64,000 nucleotides of DNA from CANDOC01 sp965261725 (GTDB lineage: Bacteria > Pseudomonadota > Gammaproteobacteria > Pseudomonadales > Endozoicomonadaceae): assembly GCA_965261725.1 (NCBI GenBank), contig CBDHDU010000002.1, positions 310,001 to 374,000 on the forward strand, written 5' to 3'. The notes beneath the pieces were generated by a model. The model did no database searches, was not told the DNA's origin, and was given only the letters and a program-made list of their open reading frames with translations. Position 1 is the first letter of the stretch; every line of letters starts with the position of its first letter. The translations under genes and the position numbers were made by a program. Below, in pieces: positions 36,275-45,644 of the stretch.

Positions 36275-36634
36275 ATGGTCAGCGGCGATACACCCAGCTT
36301 CCGTACAGGGCATCTTTATTCCCCTGTTAATACATCCCCTGAAGCAGAATACTTCGAACCCCTGCTGCAATCTTCGCACTGTAAAGTTGAACGTATTGTT
36401 TCCCATGGTCATTCAACACCACCTGAAGAATGGTATGACCAGACAACAGATGAATGGGTTGTCTTGCTATCGGGTGCAGCAAAGTTAGAAATAGAAGGGC
36501 ATTATTCCCTTTTTTCGCTTGATCCCGGCGATTACATTTTTCTCCCAGCCCACCTTAAACACCGTGTCGCCTGGACGGTTCCTGATCAAGACACAGTCTG
36601 GTTAGCCATACACCTTCCAAAAAATAACCATTAA
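36275..36634 (+). CDS. Single-domain cupin protein
   Basis: 119 residues forming one cupin barrel. Motif 1 is degenerate (SHGHSTPPEEWYDQTTDEWVVLLSG) and motif 2 is recognisable (DPGDYIFLPAHLKHRV). Candidate metal ligands are the His of SHGHS, the Glu of DEW and the His of LKHRV. Proteins of this kind bind a metal and a small acid or sugar; many are of unknown role. A GGAG site lies seven bases before the ATG. It ends seven bases before the first of two paralogous genes and may be co-transcribed with them. Confidence 0.75.
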   Translation: MVSGDTPSFRTGHLYSPVNTSPEAEYFEPLLQSSHCKVERIVSHGHSTPPEEWYDQTTDEWVVLLSGAAKLEIEGHYSLFSLDPGDYIFLPAHLKHRVAWTVPDQDTVWLAIHLPKNNH

Positions 36635-36641
36635 CAACACT

Positions 36642-37529
36642 ATGAAGTACATCATTTCACTATTAGTCAGCCTGCTACTAGCTATAAATGCCAATGCAGA
36701 AACACCAGAGCCTGATTTGAAAATAGTCAGTGATTTACTGCACACCCTCAATATCAGCCACGAAAACAACCCCGACTCCATTATTCAAACAGCAAACAAA
36801 AGTTGGGGACGCAAAACAGGAATCGAGCGCTGGGAGTTACCCGAAACAAAAGTTAATAACGATGAGCGCAACAAAATCCTGAACAACTTGAAAGTACTAG
36901 GGGTAAAAGATGTATTGGAACCCTCTCAGAAACATTATCGATATGTCCTGATACTGGGTGCCACCGTACCCCGCATGCAAAAGCGACTGGCCCACTTCGT
37001 GGCCTTGTGGGAACAAGGGTTACGCACAGACGAAATTGTTTTCTTAACCGGGCAGCGACTATTAATTCCTGAAATCGACAAAATCGAAGAACTGGCAAAC
37101 GCCTGGTTAAAACAGGCACCTACAGGTACAGGCTATGGCGATATCATCCCTCAAAATGAAACGGAGGCGATGAAACTGTTATTTCAACTCATGCCTCTAC
37201 CGGAAGATCTCCGCAAAGTTAAAACGACTTACATTGATACGCCAAGATACCTGCTGGACGGCATCTGGCAAAGACCTAACACCGCTATGAATGCGCAGCA
37301 CTGGCAGCAACACAAGCCTGAACCGGGAACGGTGCTGGTATTTTCCAATCAGCCTCACGCTCATTATCAATATGAGGCACTGCGGGAACATATTCCTGCT
37401 GAATTCGAGCTGGAAGTGACGGCAGCGGCAGCCAGGGAAGATATGCCGCTGTCTGAATACCTTGATGCCTTAGCACTCTGGTTGAGGAAATATGTTCAGA
37501 GAAAACCTTATTCACAATCGGATAAATAA
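36642..37529 (+). CDS. Exported protein of unknown family, paralogue A
   Basis: 295 residues with a clear signal peptide (about 1-19, KYIISLLVSLLLAINANA). The mature part is strongly similar along its length to the next gene. Shared blocks are WGRKxGxERWELPExKVNN, a Rossmann-like strand HYRYxLILGATVPRMxKRL, DEIVFLTGQR, IDKIEEL, NETEAxKLLF, a YxDTPR motif and FSxQPHAxYQYEAL. The order, a buried strand with G, then FLTGQR, then a late H/Y motif, recalls the DUF218 (YdcF/ElyC) fold, but that is a guess. It should act in the periplasm or outside. Confidence 0.7.
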   Translation: MKYIISLLVSLLLAINANAETPEPDLKIVSDLLHTLNISHENNPDSIIQTANKSWGRKTGIERWELPETKVNNDERNKILNNLKVLGVKDVLEPSQKHYRYVLILGATVPRMQKRLAHFVALWEQGLRTDEIVFLTGQRLLIPEIDKIEELANAWLKQAPTGTGYGDIIPQNETEAMKLLFQLMPLPEDLRKVKTTYIDTPRYLLDGIWQRPNTAMNAQHWQQHKPEPGTVLVFSNQPHAHYQYEALREHIPAEFELEVTAAAAREDMPLSEYLDALALWLRKYVQRKPYSQSDK

Positions 37530-37562
37530 TAAAAACCAGCGAGTCAGATCAACGGATTATTT

Positions 37563-38399
37563 ATGACAGTAAATGCCAACTCGACAAGCTTCACTCCATC
37601 TTTGGAAATCGTCCGAGATTTACTGCATTTACTGAAAATTCCCCATCAAAATGATACCGATGCCATTATTCAAACCACAGATGAACGCTGGGGACGCAAG
37701 CCCGGAATGGAGCGCTGGGAGCTCCCTGAACCCAAAGTTAATAATAATGAGCGAAGCCAGATTCTTAATAACCTCAAGATACTAGGTGTTAAAAGTGAGA
37801 TCCGGCCAGCTCTGAAACATTATCGATACCTGCTAATTCTGGGTGCAACAGTTCCACGTATGAAAAAGCGGCTGACACATCTTGTATCCTTATGGCATCA
37901 AGGGTTACGTGCCGATGAAATTGTATTTCTGACCGGGCAGCGCCCACTAAATCCAGTAATAGACAAAATAGAAGAACTGACAACAGCCTGGTTAACCAGG
38001 ATGCCTGCCGGGACAAGCTATCAGGATATTCTGCCCGAAAATGAAACCGAAGCAGCCAAACTACTGTTTCATCTAACAGAATTACCTGAAGATATGCACA
38101 ACGTTAAAGTCAGCTACGTTGATACCCCAAGGTTTCTGAAAAATGGTCGCTGGGAACGCCCTTACACAGCTCTCACCGCCCATCAGTGGCTGCAGACAAA
38201 ACCAGAGCATGGCACTGTTCTCGCATTTTCAGATCAGCCCCACGCCCGGTATCAATATGAAGCCCTGAAAGAGTATATTCCCGCTGAATACAAACTGGAT
38301 GTCACTGCACCGACTGCCAGAGAAGATACACCTCTGGCAGAGTATCTCGATGCACTGGCTCTCTGGCTCAAAAGATGTGATTTCAGCGCTAATCAGTGA
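37563..38399 (+). CDS. Cytosolic protein of unknown family, paralogue B
   Basis: 278 residues; a tandem duplicate of the preceding gene, 33 bases downstream. It shares all the conserved blocks listed for paralogue A but has no signal peptide: its N-terminus is a polar 15-residue stretch. One paralogue therefore probably acts outside the inner membrane and the other in the cytosol or through another export route. Its last seven bases overlap the convergent ubiX gene. Function unknown. Confidence 0.7.
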   Translation: MTVNANSTSFTPSLEIVRDLLHLLKIPHQNDTDAIIQTTDERWGRKPGMERWELPEPKVNNNERSQILNNLKILGVKSEIRPALKHYRYLLILGATVPRMKKRLTHLVSLWHQGLRADEIVFLTGQRPLNPVIDKIEELTTAWLTRMPAGTSYQDILPENETEAAKLLFHLTELPEDMHNVKVSYVDTPRFLKNGRWERPYTALTAHQWLQTKPEHGTVLAFSDQPHARYQYEALKEYIPAEYKLDVTAPTAREDTPLAEYLDALALWLKRCDFSANQ

Positions 38400-39013
38400 T
38401 CATGCCCCCAGCGGGGCTGTAGCTTATGCTCGATTCCCAGCTGCGACAGAATTCTGGCCACAACAAAATTCACCATATCATCAACACTTTCCGGCCGGTT
38501 ATAAAAACCCGGACTGGCTGGCAGGATCACTGCTCCCATACGGGTCAGCTTCAGCATATGTTCAAGATGGATTTCAGATAGCGGTGTTTCGCGAGGCACC
38601 AGAATCAACTGATGACGCTCTTTCAAAGCAACATCTGCCGCCCGCTCAATCAGGTTATTACTTGCGCCAGTAGCGATAGCGGATAATGACCCCGTACTGC
38701 AAGGGCAAACGACCATGCGGGCTGGTGCACCACTGCCGGAAGCAACCGGCGCCATCCATTCCTCTTTATTAAATACCCTGACCTGCCCCGGTTTTCCCTT
38801 AAACAGCTTTTCCAGATAGGCAGCCGCTGACTCGGCATCATCCGGAATCATCTCATCCGTCTCTGTTTCCAGTACAACCTGTGCTGCACCAGAAATCATC
38901 AGGTATACCTGATGACCAGCATGTACCAGACATTCAAGCAGGCGTAATCCATACTGGGCGCCGGAAGCCCCGGTCATTGCCACAGTAATCGTAGAACTTC
39001 GCTGATCCGTCAT
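38393..39013 (-). CDS. ubiX: Flavin prenyltransferase UbiX
   Basis: 206 residues. Joins a dimethylallyl group to FMN to make the cofactor of the UbiD decarboxylase in ubiquinone synthesis. Conserved segments: MTGASGAQYGLRLLE at the N-terminus, CPCSTGSLSAIATGASNNLIERAADV, and the phosphate-binding LVPRETPLSEIHLEHM followed by GAVILPASPGFYNRP. The start overlaps the mpl stop as ATGA, so the two are translationally coupled. Confidence 0.96.
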   Translation of the reverse strand: MTDQRSSTITVAMTGASGAQYGLRLLECLVHAGHQVYLMISGAAQVVLETETDEMIPDDAESAAAYLEKLFKGKPGQVRVFNKEEWMAPVASGSGAPARMVVCPCSTGSLSAIATGASNNLIERAADVALKERHQLILVPRETPLSEIHLEHMLKLTRMGAVILPASPGFYNRPESVDDMVNFVVARILSQLGIEHKLQPRWGHDH

Positions 39014-40389
39014 GCAGACTCCTGCTGTGCTTCCAGTGCAGTCAGAATACGGCCATGCAGACCTTCAAAACCGCCATTACTCATAACCACCACATGATCA
39101 CCGGACTTGGCATGCAGATTGACATACTCAACCATTTTCTGGATGTCATCAAAGACCTTGCCGGAAACATCACTGGCACTGACTTCATCTTCCAAAGACC
39201 AGCCAATGGTATCCGGCTGATACCATAGTACTTCTGATGCGGCAGCAGCCGATTGGGCAAGCTTGCCCTGATGACAGCCCATTTTCATGGTATTCGAACG
39301 CGGCTCAATAACCGCAAAGATACGACTTTGCGAACCCAGTCGCGCTCTTAAACCCTCAAGGGTAGTCGCTATTGCTGTCGGGTGGTGGGCAAAATCATCA
39401 TAAACAGTGACGCCGTTTGCCGTACCGAAAACTTCCATTCGGCGTTTCACTCCCCTGAACAGCCCCAACGCCTCACAGGCATGCTCCGGTTTAACACCCA
39501 CATGGCGTGCAGCAATAATCACAGCAAGCGCATTCGCCATATTGTGGCGACCTGTCTGATTCCAGTTGACCAGCCCAACGGATTTACCGTCCTTCAGAAC
39601 TTCAAATTTGCTGCTATCACTGGATTTCGCTGCAACCTGCCATGTTGCTGGCTGCCCATTAACATCGAGTGTCTGCACTGATGACCAGCAACCCACCTTC
39701 AGAACATCCTTCAGGTGCTCATCATGTTCAGGAACAATAATCAGCCCATCTCCGGGGATTGTGCGTACAAGATGATGAAACTGGGTTTTAATCGCGTCGA
39801 TATTGGGAAAAATATCCGCATGATCATATTCAAGGTTATTCAGAATGGCGGTACGCGGACAGTAATGTACAAACTTTGAGCGCTTATCAAAAAAAGCGCT
39901 GTCATATTCATCAGCTTCAACAACAAAGAACGGTGTTTTACCCAGTCGGGCAGATAAACCAAAATCCAGTGGTATCCCACCAATCAGAAAGCCGGGTTCC
40001 ATACCCGCATATTCAAGCACCCATGCCAGTATACTGGCGGTAGTTGTCTTTCCGTGAGTGCCCGCAGCAGCCAGCACCCAGCGACCGGGAAGGATTTTTT
40101 CAGCCAGAAAGCAGGGGCCTGATGTATAAGCAAGACCTTGATTTAATACATATTCAACAGCGGGGTTACCACGGGACATCGCATTACCAATGACCACCAG
40201 ATCCGGTGCTGGTTTAAGATGCTCGGGACTGTAGCCCTGCATCAGTTCAATGCCTTGCTCTTCAAGCTGAGTACTCATTGGCGGATAGACATTTTGATCA
40301 GAACCACTGACCTTAAATCCCATCTCCCGAGCCAGCAAAGCAAGGCTTCCCATAAAAGTGCCACAGATACCAAGAATATGAATATGCAT
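39010..40389 (-). CDS. mpl: UDP-N-acetylmuramate:murein tripeptide ligase Mpl
   Basis: 459 residues from the ATG at 40389, equal to the family length of about 457; an AAGG site precedes it, so 31 upstream in-frame codons are left out. The Mur ligase N-terminal segment HIHILGICGTFMGSLA, the P-loop GTHGKTTT (residues 110-117), FVVEADEYDSAFFDKRSKF and DDFAHHPTAI are diagnostic for Mpl. It reattaches recycled tripeptide to UDP-MurNAc, which fits with the peptidoglycan genes elsewhere in the window. Confidence 0.95.
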   Translation of the reverse strand: MHIHILGICGTFMGSLALLAREMGFKVSGSDQNVYPPMSTQLEEQGIELMQGYSPEHLKPAPDLVVIGNAMSRGNPAVEYVLNQGLAYTSGPCFLAEKILPGRWVLAAAGTHGKTTTASILAWVLEYAGMEPGFLIGGIPLDFGLSARLGKTPFFVVEADEYDSAFFDKRSKFVHYCPRTAILNNLEYDHADIFPNIDAIKTQFHHLVRTIPGDGLIIVPEHDEHLKDVLKVGCWSSVQTLDVNGQPATWQVAAKSSDSSKFEVLKDGKSVGLVNWNQTGRHNMANALAVIIAARHVGVKPEHACEALGLFRGVKRRMEVFGTANGVTVYDDFAHHPTAIATTLEGLRARLGSQSRIFAVIEPRSNTMKMGCHQGKLAQSAAAASEVLWYQPDTIGWSLEDEVSASDVSGKVFDDIQKMVEYVNLHAKSGDHVVVMSNGGFEGLHGRILTALEAQQESA

Positions 40390-40556
40390 AGTTGCCTTGT
40401 AAGTCGCCTTGAAAGTTGCCATGCCTGATTGAATCAGTTTCAGATTAAAGCGCACCTGTCGTGAATGCAAAAGAGTAATCAATTCAGTATGATACTGAAC
40501 GCCCTTTTTACATATTCAAGGCTGTAGACGCCGTCTGGCGGAGATGATTGATTGAT

Positions 40557-41822
40557 ATGACAAAAAGAAATGCCTTTTATGCCCAGTCTGGCGGTGTGAC
40601 ATCAGTTATCAATGCCAGCGCCTGTGGTGTTATCGAAACTGCACGACAGCATTCTGACAAGATCGGTACTGTGTATGCGGGCCACAACGGCATTATCGGA
40701 GCACTTCGCGAAGAGCTCATCGATACCAGTCAGGAAACAGATGAAACAATTGCCGCGCTGCGATTTACTCCCGGTGGTGCATTTGGTTCCTGCCGTTACA
40801 AACTCCCCTGTGTAGATACTCACCGGGCGCAATATGAGCGTTTGATTGAAGTTTTTAAAGCCCACGACATTGGCTACTTCTTTTATAATGGCGGGGGCGA
40901 TTCTCAGGATACCGCCCATAAAGTGTCAGAACTGAGCCAGCAGATGGGTTATCCCATGACTTGTATTGGTATCCCTAAAACTGTTGATAACGATCTGCCA
41001 CTAACCGACTGCTGCCCCGGTTTTGGTTCCGTTGCCAAGTATGTTGCCATCTCGACTCAGGAAGCCGCACTGGATATCAAGTCCATGTGCGAAACGTCTA
41101 CCAAAGTATTTATTCTCGAAGTGATGGGACGCAATGCAGGCTGGATTGCAGCTTCTGCTGCGCTTGCTTCTCAGCAGGCAGGTGACCCTCCTCATATGAT
41201 CCTGTTCCCGGAACGCAGCTTCACGCGGGAAACCTTCCTTGCCAAAGTGGACGAAGTCGTTAAATCAGAAGGGTACTGCGTGATTGTCGCCTCTGAAGGT
41301 GTTCATTATGGTGATGGCACATTCCTTTCTGCCTCACGTACGACAGATGCTTTTGGACACGTACAGCTCGGCGGTTTGGCTCCGGCACTGGCTCGTATGG
41401 TTAAGGAAGCACTGGGATATAAATATCACTGGGCAGTTGCTGATTATTTGCAGCGTTCAGCACGTCATATTGCTTCTGCAACGGATGTCCGTCAGGCCTA
41501 CGCTGTGGGCAAGGCGGCTGTAGAGTTTGCGCTTGAAGGCAAAAACGCTGTTATGACAACCATCGTCCGTGAAGAAGGCCCTGAGTATAAATGGTCGATC
41601 GGTGAAGCGCCGCTGGCAGATGTTGCTAACGTTGAGCAGATGATGCCTGATGACTATATCAGTGATGACGGCTACTGGATCACTGACAAATGCCGTAAGT
41701 ATCTGGAACCTTTGATTCGAGGCGAAGATTACCCTCCTTACGACAGCAACGGTATGCCACACTTCGCACGTTTGAAGCGTGTCTACGCCGAAAAGAAACT
41801 GTCCGAATTTAATGATATTTAA
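40557..41822 (+). CDS. 6-phosphofructokinase, pyrophosphate-dependent type
   Basis: About 421 residues. Phosphofructokinase core with NAFYAQSGGVTSVINAS, the GGGDSQDTAHKV loop, PKTVDNDLPLTD and MGRNAGWIAA. The Lys in PKTVDND (Gly in ATP-type enzymes, PGTIDND) indicates use of pyrophosphate rather than ATP, giving a reversible step in glycolysis. The start is taken at ATG 40557 behind GGCGGAG; the open frame extends three codons to a TTG. A terminator follows. It is transcribed divergently from mpl. Confidence 0.9.
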   Translation: MTKRNAFYAQSGGVTSVINASACGVIETARQHSDKIGTVYAGHNGIIGALREELIDTSQETDETIAALRFTPGGAFGSCRYKLPCVDTHRAQYERLIEVFKAHDIGYFFYNGGGDSQDTAHKVSELSQQMGYPMTCIGIPKTVDNDLPLTDCCPGFGSVAKYVAISTQEAALDIKSMCETSTKVFILEVMGRNAGWIAASAALASQQAGDPPHMILFPERSFTRETFLAKVDEVVKSEGYCVIVASEGVHYGDGTFLSASRTTDAFGHVQLGGLAPALARMVKEALGYKYHWAVADYLQRSARHIASATDVRQAYAVGKAAVEFALEGKNAVMTTIVREEGPEYKWSIGEAPLADVANVEQMMPDDYISDDGYWITDKCRKYLEPLIRGEDYPPYDSNGMPHFARLKRVYAEKKLSEFNDI

Positions 41823-41832
41823 TTGAAATCAG

Positions 41833-41861
41833 CAGCCTCCAACATGGGGGCTGTTTTGTTT
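41833..41861 (+). terminator. Terminator after the phosphofructokinase gene
   Basis: AGCCTCC / GGGGGCT stem with one wobble pair and a 5-base loop, followed by a T-rich run (GTTTTGTTTCT). Confidence 0.8.
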
Positions 41862-41934
41862 CTACCGCTCTTTCCGCCCAGCAACATAAGCTACTATATC
41901 AATATTCTTTCAGCAGCTTTTGATGGGATAGTAC

Positions 41935-42618
41935 ATGGCATCCATTCTGGTAACCGGAGCCAGTCGAGGGATTGGGCTTGAGTTCGTAAAACAGTTACTG
42001 GATGCAGGACATCAGCTATTCGCCTGCTGCAGAAGCCCGAATAAGGCGGAAGGGCTTCACAACATAAGCTCTCAGAACCTGCACGTACATAAGCTCGATG
42101 TCACAAACGACGATGATATAACAGCCCTGAAAAACAGCATGCAGGGTGAGCCGCTCGACATCCTGATTAACAATGCAGGCATCTTCGGCAAAAATCAGCA
42201 ACTGGAGACAATGACACGTGCAGACTGGCAACTGGAAATGATGACCAATGTTGCCGGGCCAGCCCTAATCACTCAGGCATTATTAAAAAACATCAGGGCA
42301 GGTAAAGACAAAAAGCTGATTTATATGAGTAGCGGACTGGCTTCCATCAGCACCAACACCACCGGACGACGGCTGGTATACCGTTCCTCAAAAGCTGCTC
42401 TTAATGCGCTGGTTAAGTCTTTATCGATAGAACTTGAAACTGAAGGATGCACGGTTGCAGCACTTGACCCCGGCTGGGTCAAAACCGATATGGGCGGAGA
42501 ACAGGCCACCACCCATGTACAGGATTCAGTGAAAGGGTTAATTACCGAAATTATGAAACTGACACCTGCAGACTCAGGCTGCTTTTTAAGTCATCGGGGG
42601 GAAACACGGGCGTGGTGA
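41935..42618 (+). CDS. Short-chain dehydrogenase (C-factor-like SDR)
   Basis: 227 residues. Cofactor motif TGASRGIG near residue 8, NNAG near 80, catalytic Ser of MSSGL and Tyr-x3-Lys in YRSSKAA are all present, so it should be active. The LDPGWVKTDMGG segment resembles the C-factor/CsgA-like group of SDRs. Substrate unknown. It is monocistronic after the phosphofructokinase terminator, and a small opposing frame overlaps its 3' end. Confidence 0.85.
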   Translation: MASILVTGASRGIGLEFVKQLLDAGHQLFACCRSPNKAEGLHNISSQNLHVHKLDVTNDDDITALKNSMQGEPLDILINNAGIFGKNQQLETMTRADWQLEMMTNVAGPALITQALLKNIRAGKDKKLIYMSSGLASISTNTTGRRLVYRSSKAALNALVKSLSIELETEGCTVAALDPGWVKTDMGGEQATTHVQDSVKGLITEIMKLTPADSGCFLSHRGETRAW

Positions 42619-42760
42619 TTTCCCTGTCAGTTGTAATGAACGAAGCTGGCTGAGAAGCAAAATAGACGTTCATTTGTAACATCAGCATCAGGCAGGTCAG
42701 AACCAGACAAAGCACCAGCATCAACAAACTGTTGAATCTGAAATGTTTCCTGTTCAGCAT
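42551..42760 (-). CDS. Possible small membrane protein
   Basis: 69 residues with one strong hydrophobic helix (about residues 11-35, LLMLVLCLVLTCLMLML) and a polar tail. An AAGGA site lies six bases before the ATG, which is why I list it. It overlaps the 3' end of the SDR gene by 68 bases on the opposite strand and matches no family I know. The following 264 bases up to argA hold nothing I can identify. Confidence 0.35.
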   Translation of the reverse strand: MLNRKHFRFNSLLMLVLCLVLTCLMLMLQMNVYFASQPASFITTDREITTPVFPPDDLKSSLSLQVSVS

Positions 42761-43024
42761 GATAATCCTTAAGCCTGAGATTCAGGCAAACTGAAGCGCT
42801 GCTGGCTTCAAAGATGATTCCTAGATAACACGCCGGACTATATCGCTGAAGCCTGATGCAAAAAAGCTAGTACAGTTATCCTGTAACAGCGCAGTTGCCC
42901 CATACCTACCGATCTTAAACACCTACCAGCCTGACTATTCGAGTACCCCTTAAGGTTCAACACTATGGCTGCACACACCCGATCAGCATGAAAGCCTTAA
43001 CCGGGTATCAGCAAATCACATTAA

Positions 43025-44341
43025 TCAGACATCAACCTGTTTCATCAGCACTTTGGAAGCCCGGGCAACCGGGTAAGATTCCCGCCGGTCATCAGGCAGA
43101 TCGCTGACCTTAACCGGCTCAAAGCCCCGCTCTGCAAACCAGTGAGAAGTTCTTGTCGTCAGCACAAACAGCCTGTTGATACCTTCTTCCCTGGCTCTGT
43201 TTTCAATATGTTCGAGTAACACATCCCCCCGGTCACCCTTCCGGTAGTCAGGATGCACCACAATGCAGGCAAGTTCACCACTGATTCCGTCTTTAAACGG
43301 ATGCAAAGCGGCACAACCGATAATCATGCCGTCTCGTACAATCACACTAAACAAATTGATTTCCCGTTCAATCTGCTTGCGCGAGCGCCGCACCAGTACA
43401 CCTTTTTCTTCCAATGGCCGGATCAGTTCCAGAATACCGCCAACATCTTCAATCATACCGCTGCGCATTTCTTCATAACGATCCAGTGTCAGCAGCGTTC
43501 CGGCTCCGTCACGGGTGAACAGCTCCACCAGCAAAGAACCATCATCTTCATGACTGATGATATGGGTGCGCATAACGCCACCCTGCCCCGCTTCCAGAGC
43601 AGCCAGCAGCAATCGTTTTCCGTCAACATCCTGACAGGGCAGAAGTTGATGCCTTGCTTCCAGCGGTCGGATTGAGCGCGCCAGTTTGCCTTCCGCATCA
43701 AACAACCCTTGCTTATGACTGAACATAATCAGCTTTTCAGCCTTCAGTGCCTGTGCGGTTCGGTGAGCCACAGATTCTACCGGCAGGTTAAAAACCTCCG
43801 CCGTAGAAGAAAGCCCGATGCAGGACAATAACACTACATTGCCATCGTCCAGTTGCCGGGATATGCCTTTGGCATCAATACGGCGAACTTCGCCCGAATG
43901 TTGATAATCAATGCCATCGACAACACCCAAAGGCTGAGCCGTCACAAAATTGCCACTGACAACCCGAATACGCGAGCCATACATAGGTGAATTCACCAAA
44001 CCTGTGGATAACAGCGCTTCAAGTTTCACTCGCAGGCTGCCTACAGCATCCTTGACGCACTCAAGTGTTGGCTTGTCGGTGATACGCACATCATTATGAA
44101 AACAACTCTCAAGACCACCCGACTGAACCCTTTCACTAATCTGGGGGCGCGCCCCATGAATGATCACCAGCCGGACACCAAGACTGCTCAACAGCGCGAT
44201 ATCATGGATGATATGCGTCAGGTTAGGATGCTCAACAGTTTCACCACTGAGCATCATCACAAAGGTTTTCCCTCTGTGCGCATGAATATAAGGCGAAGAC
44301 TGACGAAAAAATTTTACATATTCGGTGGTGTTCAGGTTCAC
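43025..44341 (-). CDS. argA: Amino-acid N-acetyltransferase ArgA
   Basis: 438 residues. An N-terminal amino-acid-kinase-like domain (about 1-290, with HRGKTFVMMLSGE and LVIIHGARPQI), which binds the arginine feedback inhibitor, is fused to a C-terminal GNAT acetyltransferase domain (about 295-438, with AALHPF, GELACIVVHPDYRKGDRGDVLLEH and TTRTSHWFAERGF). It makes N-acetylglutamate, the first step of arginine synthesis. The start is GTG at 44341. It lies 44 bases downstream of argE. Confidence 0.95.
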   Translation of the reverse strand: MNLNTTEYVKFFRQSSPYIHAHRGKTFVMMLSGETVEHPNLTHIIHDIALLSSLGVRLVIIHGARPQISERVQSGGLESCFHNDVRITDKPTLECVKDAVGSLRVKLEALLSTGLVNSPMYGSRIRVVSGNFVTAQPLGVVDGIDYQHSGEVRRIDAKGISRQLDDGNVVLLSCIGLSSTAEVFNLPVESVAHRTAQALKAEKLIMFSHKQGLFDAEGKLARSIRPLEARHQLLPCQDVDGKRLLLAALEAGQGGVMRTHIISHEDDGSLLVELFTRDGAGTLLTLDRYEEMRSGMIEDVGGILELIRPLEEKGVLVRRSRKQIEREINLFSVIVRDGMIIGCAALHPFKDGISGELACIVVHPDYRKGDRGDVLLEHIENRAREEGINRLFVLTTRTSHWFAERGFEPVKVSDLPDDRRESYPVARASKVLMKQVDV

Positions 44342-44385
44342 GCCACTGACTCACTTTTATATATTTATTACTCTCAGCCGCTATC

Positions 44386-45534
44386 TTACTTCACACAAAA
44401 CCTTTCTATCAGTTGCCTTAACAACATTATCATCGGATTAATACAATCCAGTGACAGAAACTCATCCGGTTGATGCGCCTGGGCGATATCGCCAGGGCCT
44501 AACACAACCGTCTCGGAGCACAGCTGATTGATAAACGGTGCTTCCGTCGCAAAGGTAACAGATTCTGCGGGATGACCAGTCAGGTCTGCACAGGTTTTCA
44601 CCAGTTCACTGGTTACATCAGAATGGAAAGCACCGATACTGTCCGTAATCGGGCTCAGGTTGAACTGCATACCCAGTGATTCAATAACAGGCGCAATTCG
44701 CTGACGCATTTCCTGTCGTAATTCATCTGCATTCATCCCCGGCAGCATCCGGATATCGTATTCAAGCATACAATCACCACAGATACGGTTTGGGTTGTCG
44801 CCTCCATGAATGCATCCCAGATTAAGCGTCGGCACCGGTACACCAAAGCCCGGATTCTGATAGCGCTGTTGTAATTCACCCCGGAATTTGAGCAGTTCAC
44901 CCATTGCACCATGCATGGCTTCCATTGCGTTCAAACCCAACGCGGGGTTACTGGAATGACCGGAACGCCCAGTGATCTGTAATCGTTCGAGCATAATGCC
45001 TTTATGCATATGCACAGGGCGCATGCCAGTCGGTTCACCGATAAGTGCATAACGTCCCTGTAACTTACCCGCATCTGCAATTGCCCGCGCACCCGCCATA
45101 GAGGTTTCTTCATCTGCTGTTGCCAGCACGATAATCGGTTGTTTGAGAGGTTGACCGATAAAGGGCTTTACCGCCTCAAGCACTAAGGCGAAAAAGCCTT
45201 TCATATCGCAGGTGCCAAGACCATAAAAGCGGTTATCTGCCTCAGTCAGCTTAAACGGATCATGCTGCCAGCGATTCAGATCATAGGGAACTGTGTCGGT
45301 ATGCCCTACCAGCACTAGCCCTCCGGTACCGGTTCCCAGCGTCGCGATCAGATTGTATTTCCCGTCTTCAGGCAGAGGATCAATTTCGCAGTGAAATCCA
45401 ATATCGTTAAACCAGGTTGCCAGTAAATCGATAACAGGCTTATTACTTTGATCGAGTTTTTGGTCTGTGCAGCTTATTGACGGGGTTTCAATTAATGAGC
45501 CAAGGACGGTATTAAAATCAAAACTGATATTCAT
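44386..45534 (-). CDS. argE: Acetylornithine deacetylase ArgE
   Basis: 382-residue M20-family zinc hydrolase. Metal and catalytic residues: His78-x-Asp80 in GHTDTVPYD, Asp110 in GTCDMKG, and the Glu142-Glu143 pair in TADEETSMAG. GEPTGMRPVHMHKG and GHSSNPALG follow, typical of ArgE. It releases ornithine from N-acetylornithine. argE and argA in one unit give the first and a later step of the linear acetyl pathway. Confidence 0.95.
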   Translation of the reverse strand: MNISFDFNTVLGSLIETPSISCTDQKLDQSNKPVIDLLATWFNDIGFHCEIDPLPEDGKYNLIATLGTGTGGLVLVGHTDTVPYDLNRWQHDPFKLTEADNRFYGLGTCDMKGFFALVLEAVKPFIGQPLKQPIIVLATADEETSMAGARAIADAGKLQGRYALIGEPTGMRPVHMHKGIMLERLQITGRSGHSSNPALGLNAMEAMHGAMGELLKFRGELQQRYQNPGFGVPVPTLNLGCIHGGDNPNRICGDCMLEYDIRMLPGMNADELRQEMRQRIAPVIESLGMQFNLSPITDSIGAFHSDVTSELVKTCADLTGHPAESVTFATEAPFINQLCSETVVLGPGDIAQAHQPDEFLSLDCINPMIMLLRQLIERFCVK

Positions 45535-45644
45535 GTTAATTTTTTACTACACCCGTAATATACGCTGAAAGCTACGTTATTATGCTGGAGAATTCAATTA
45601 ACAAGTACTAGTTTGAAAAGAATGATTTTTTTTCAGCGGTGTAG

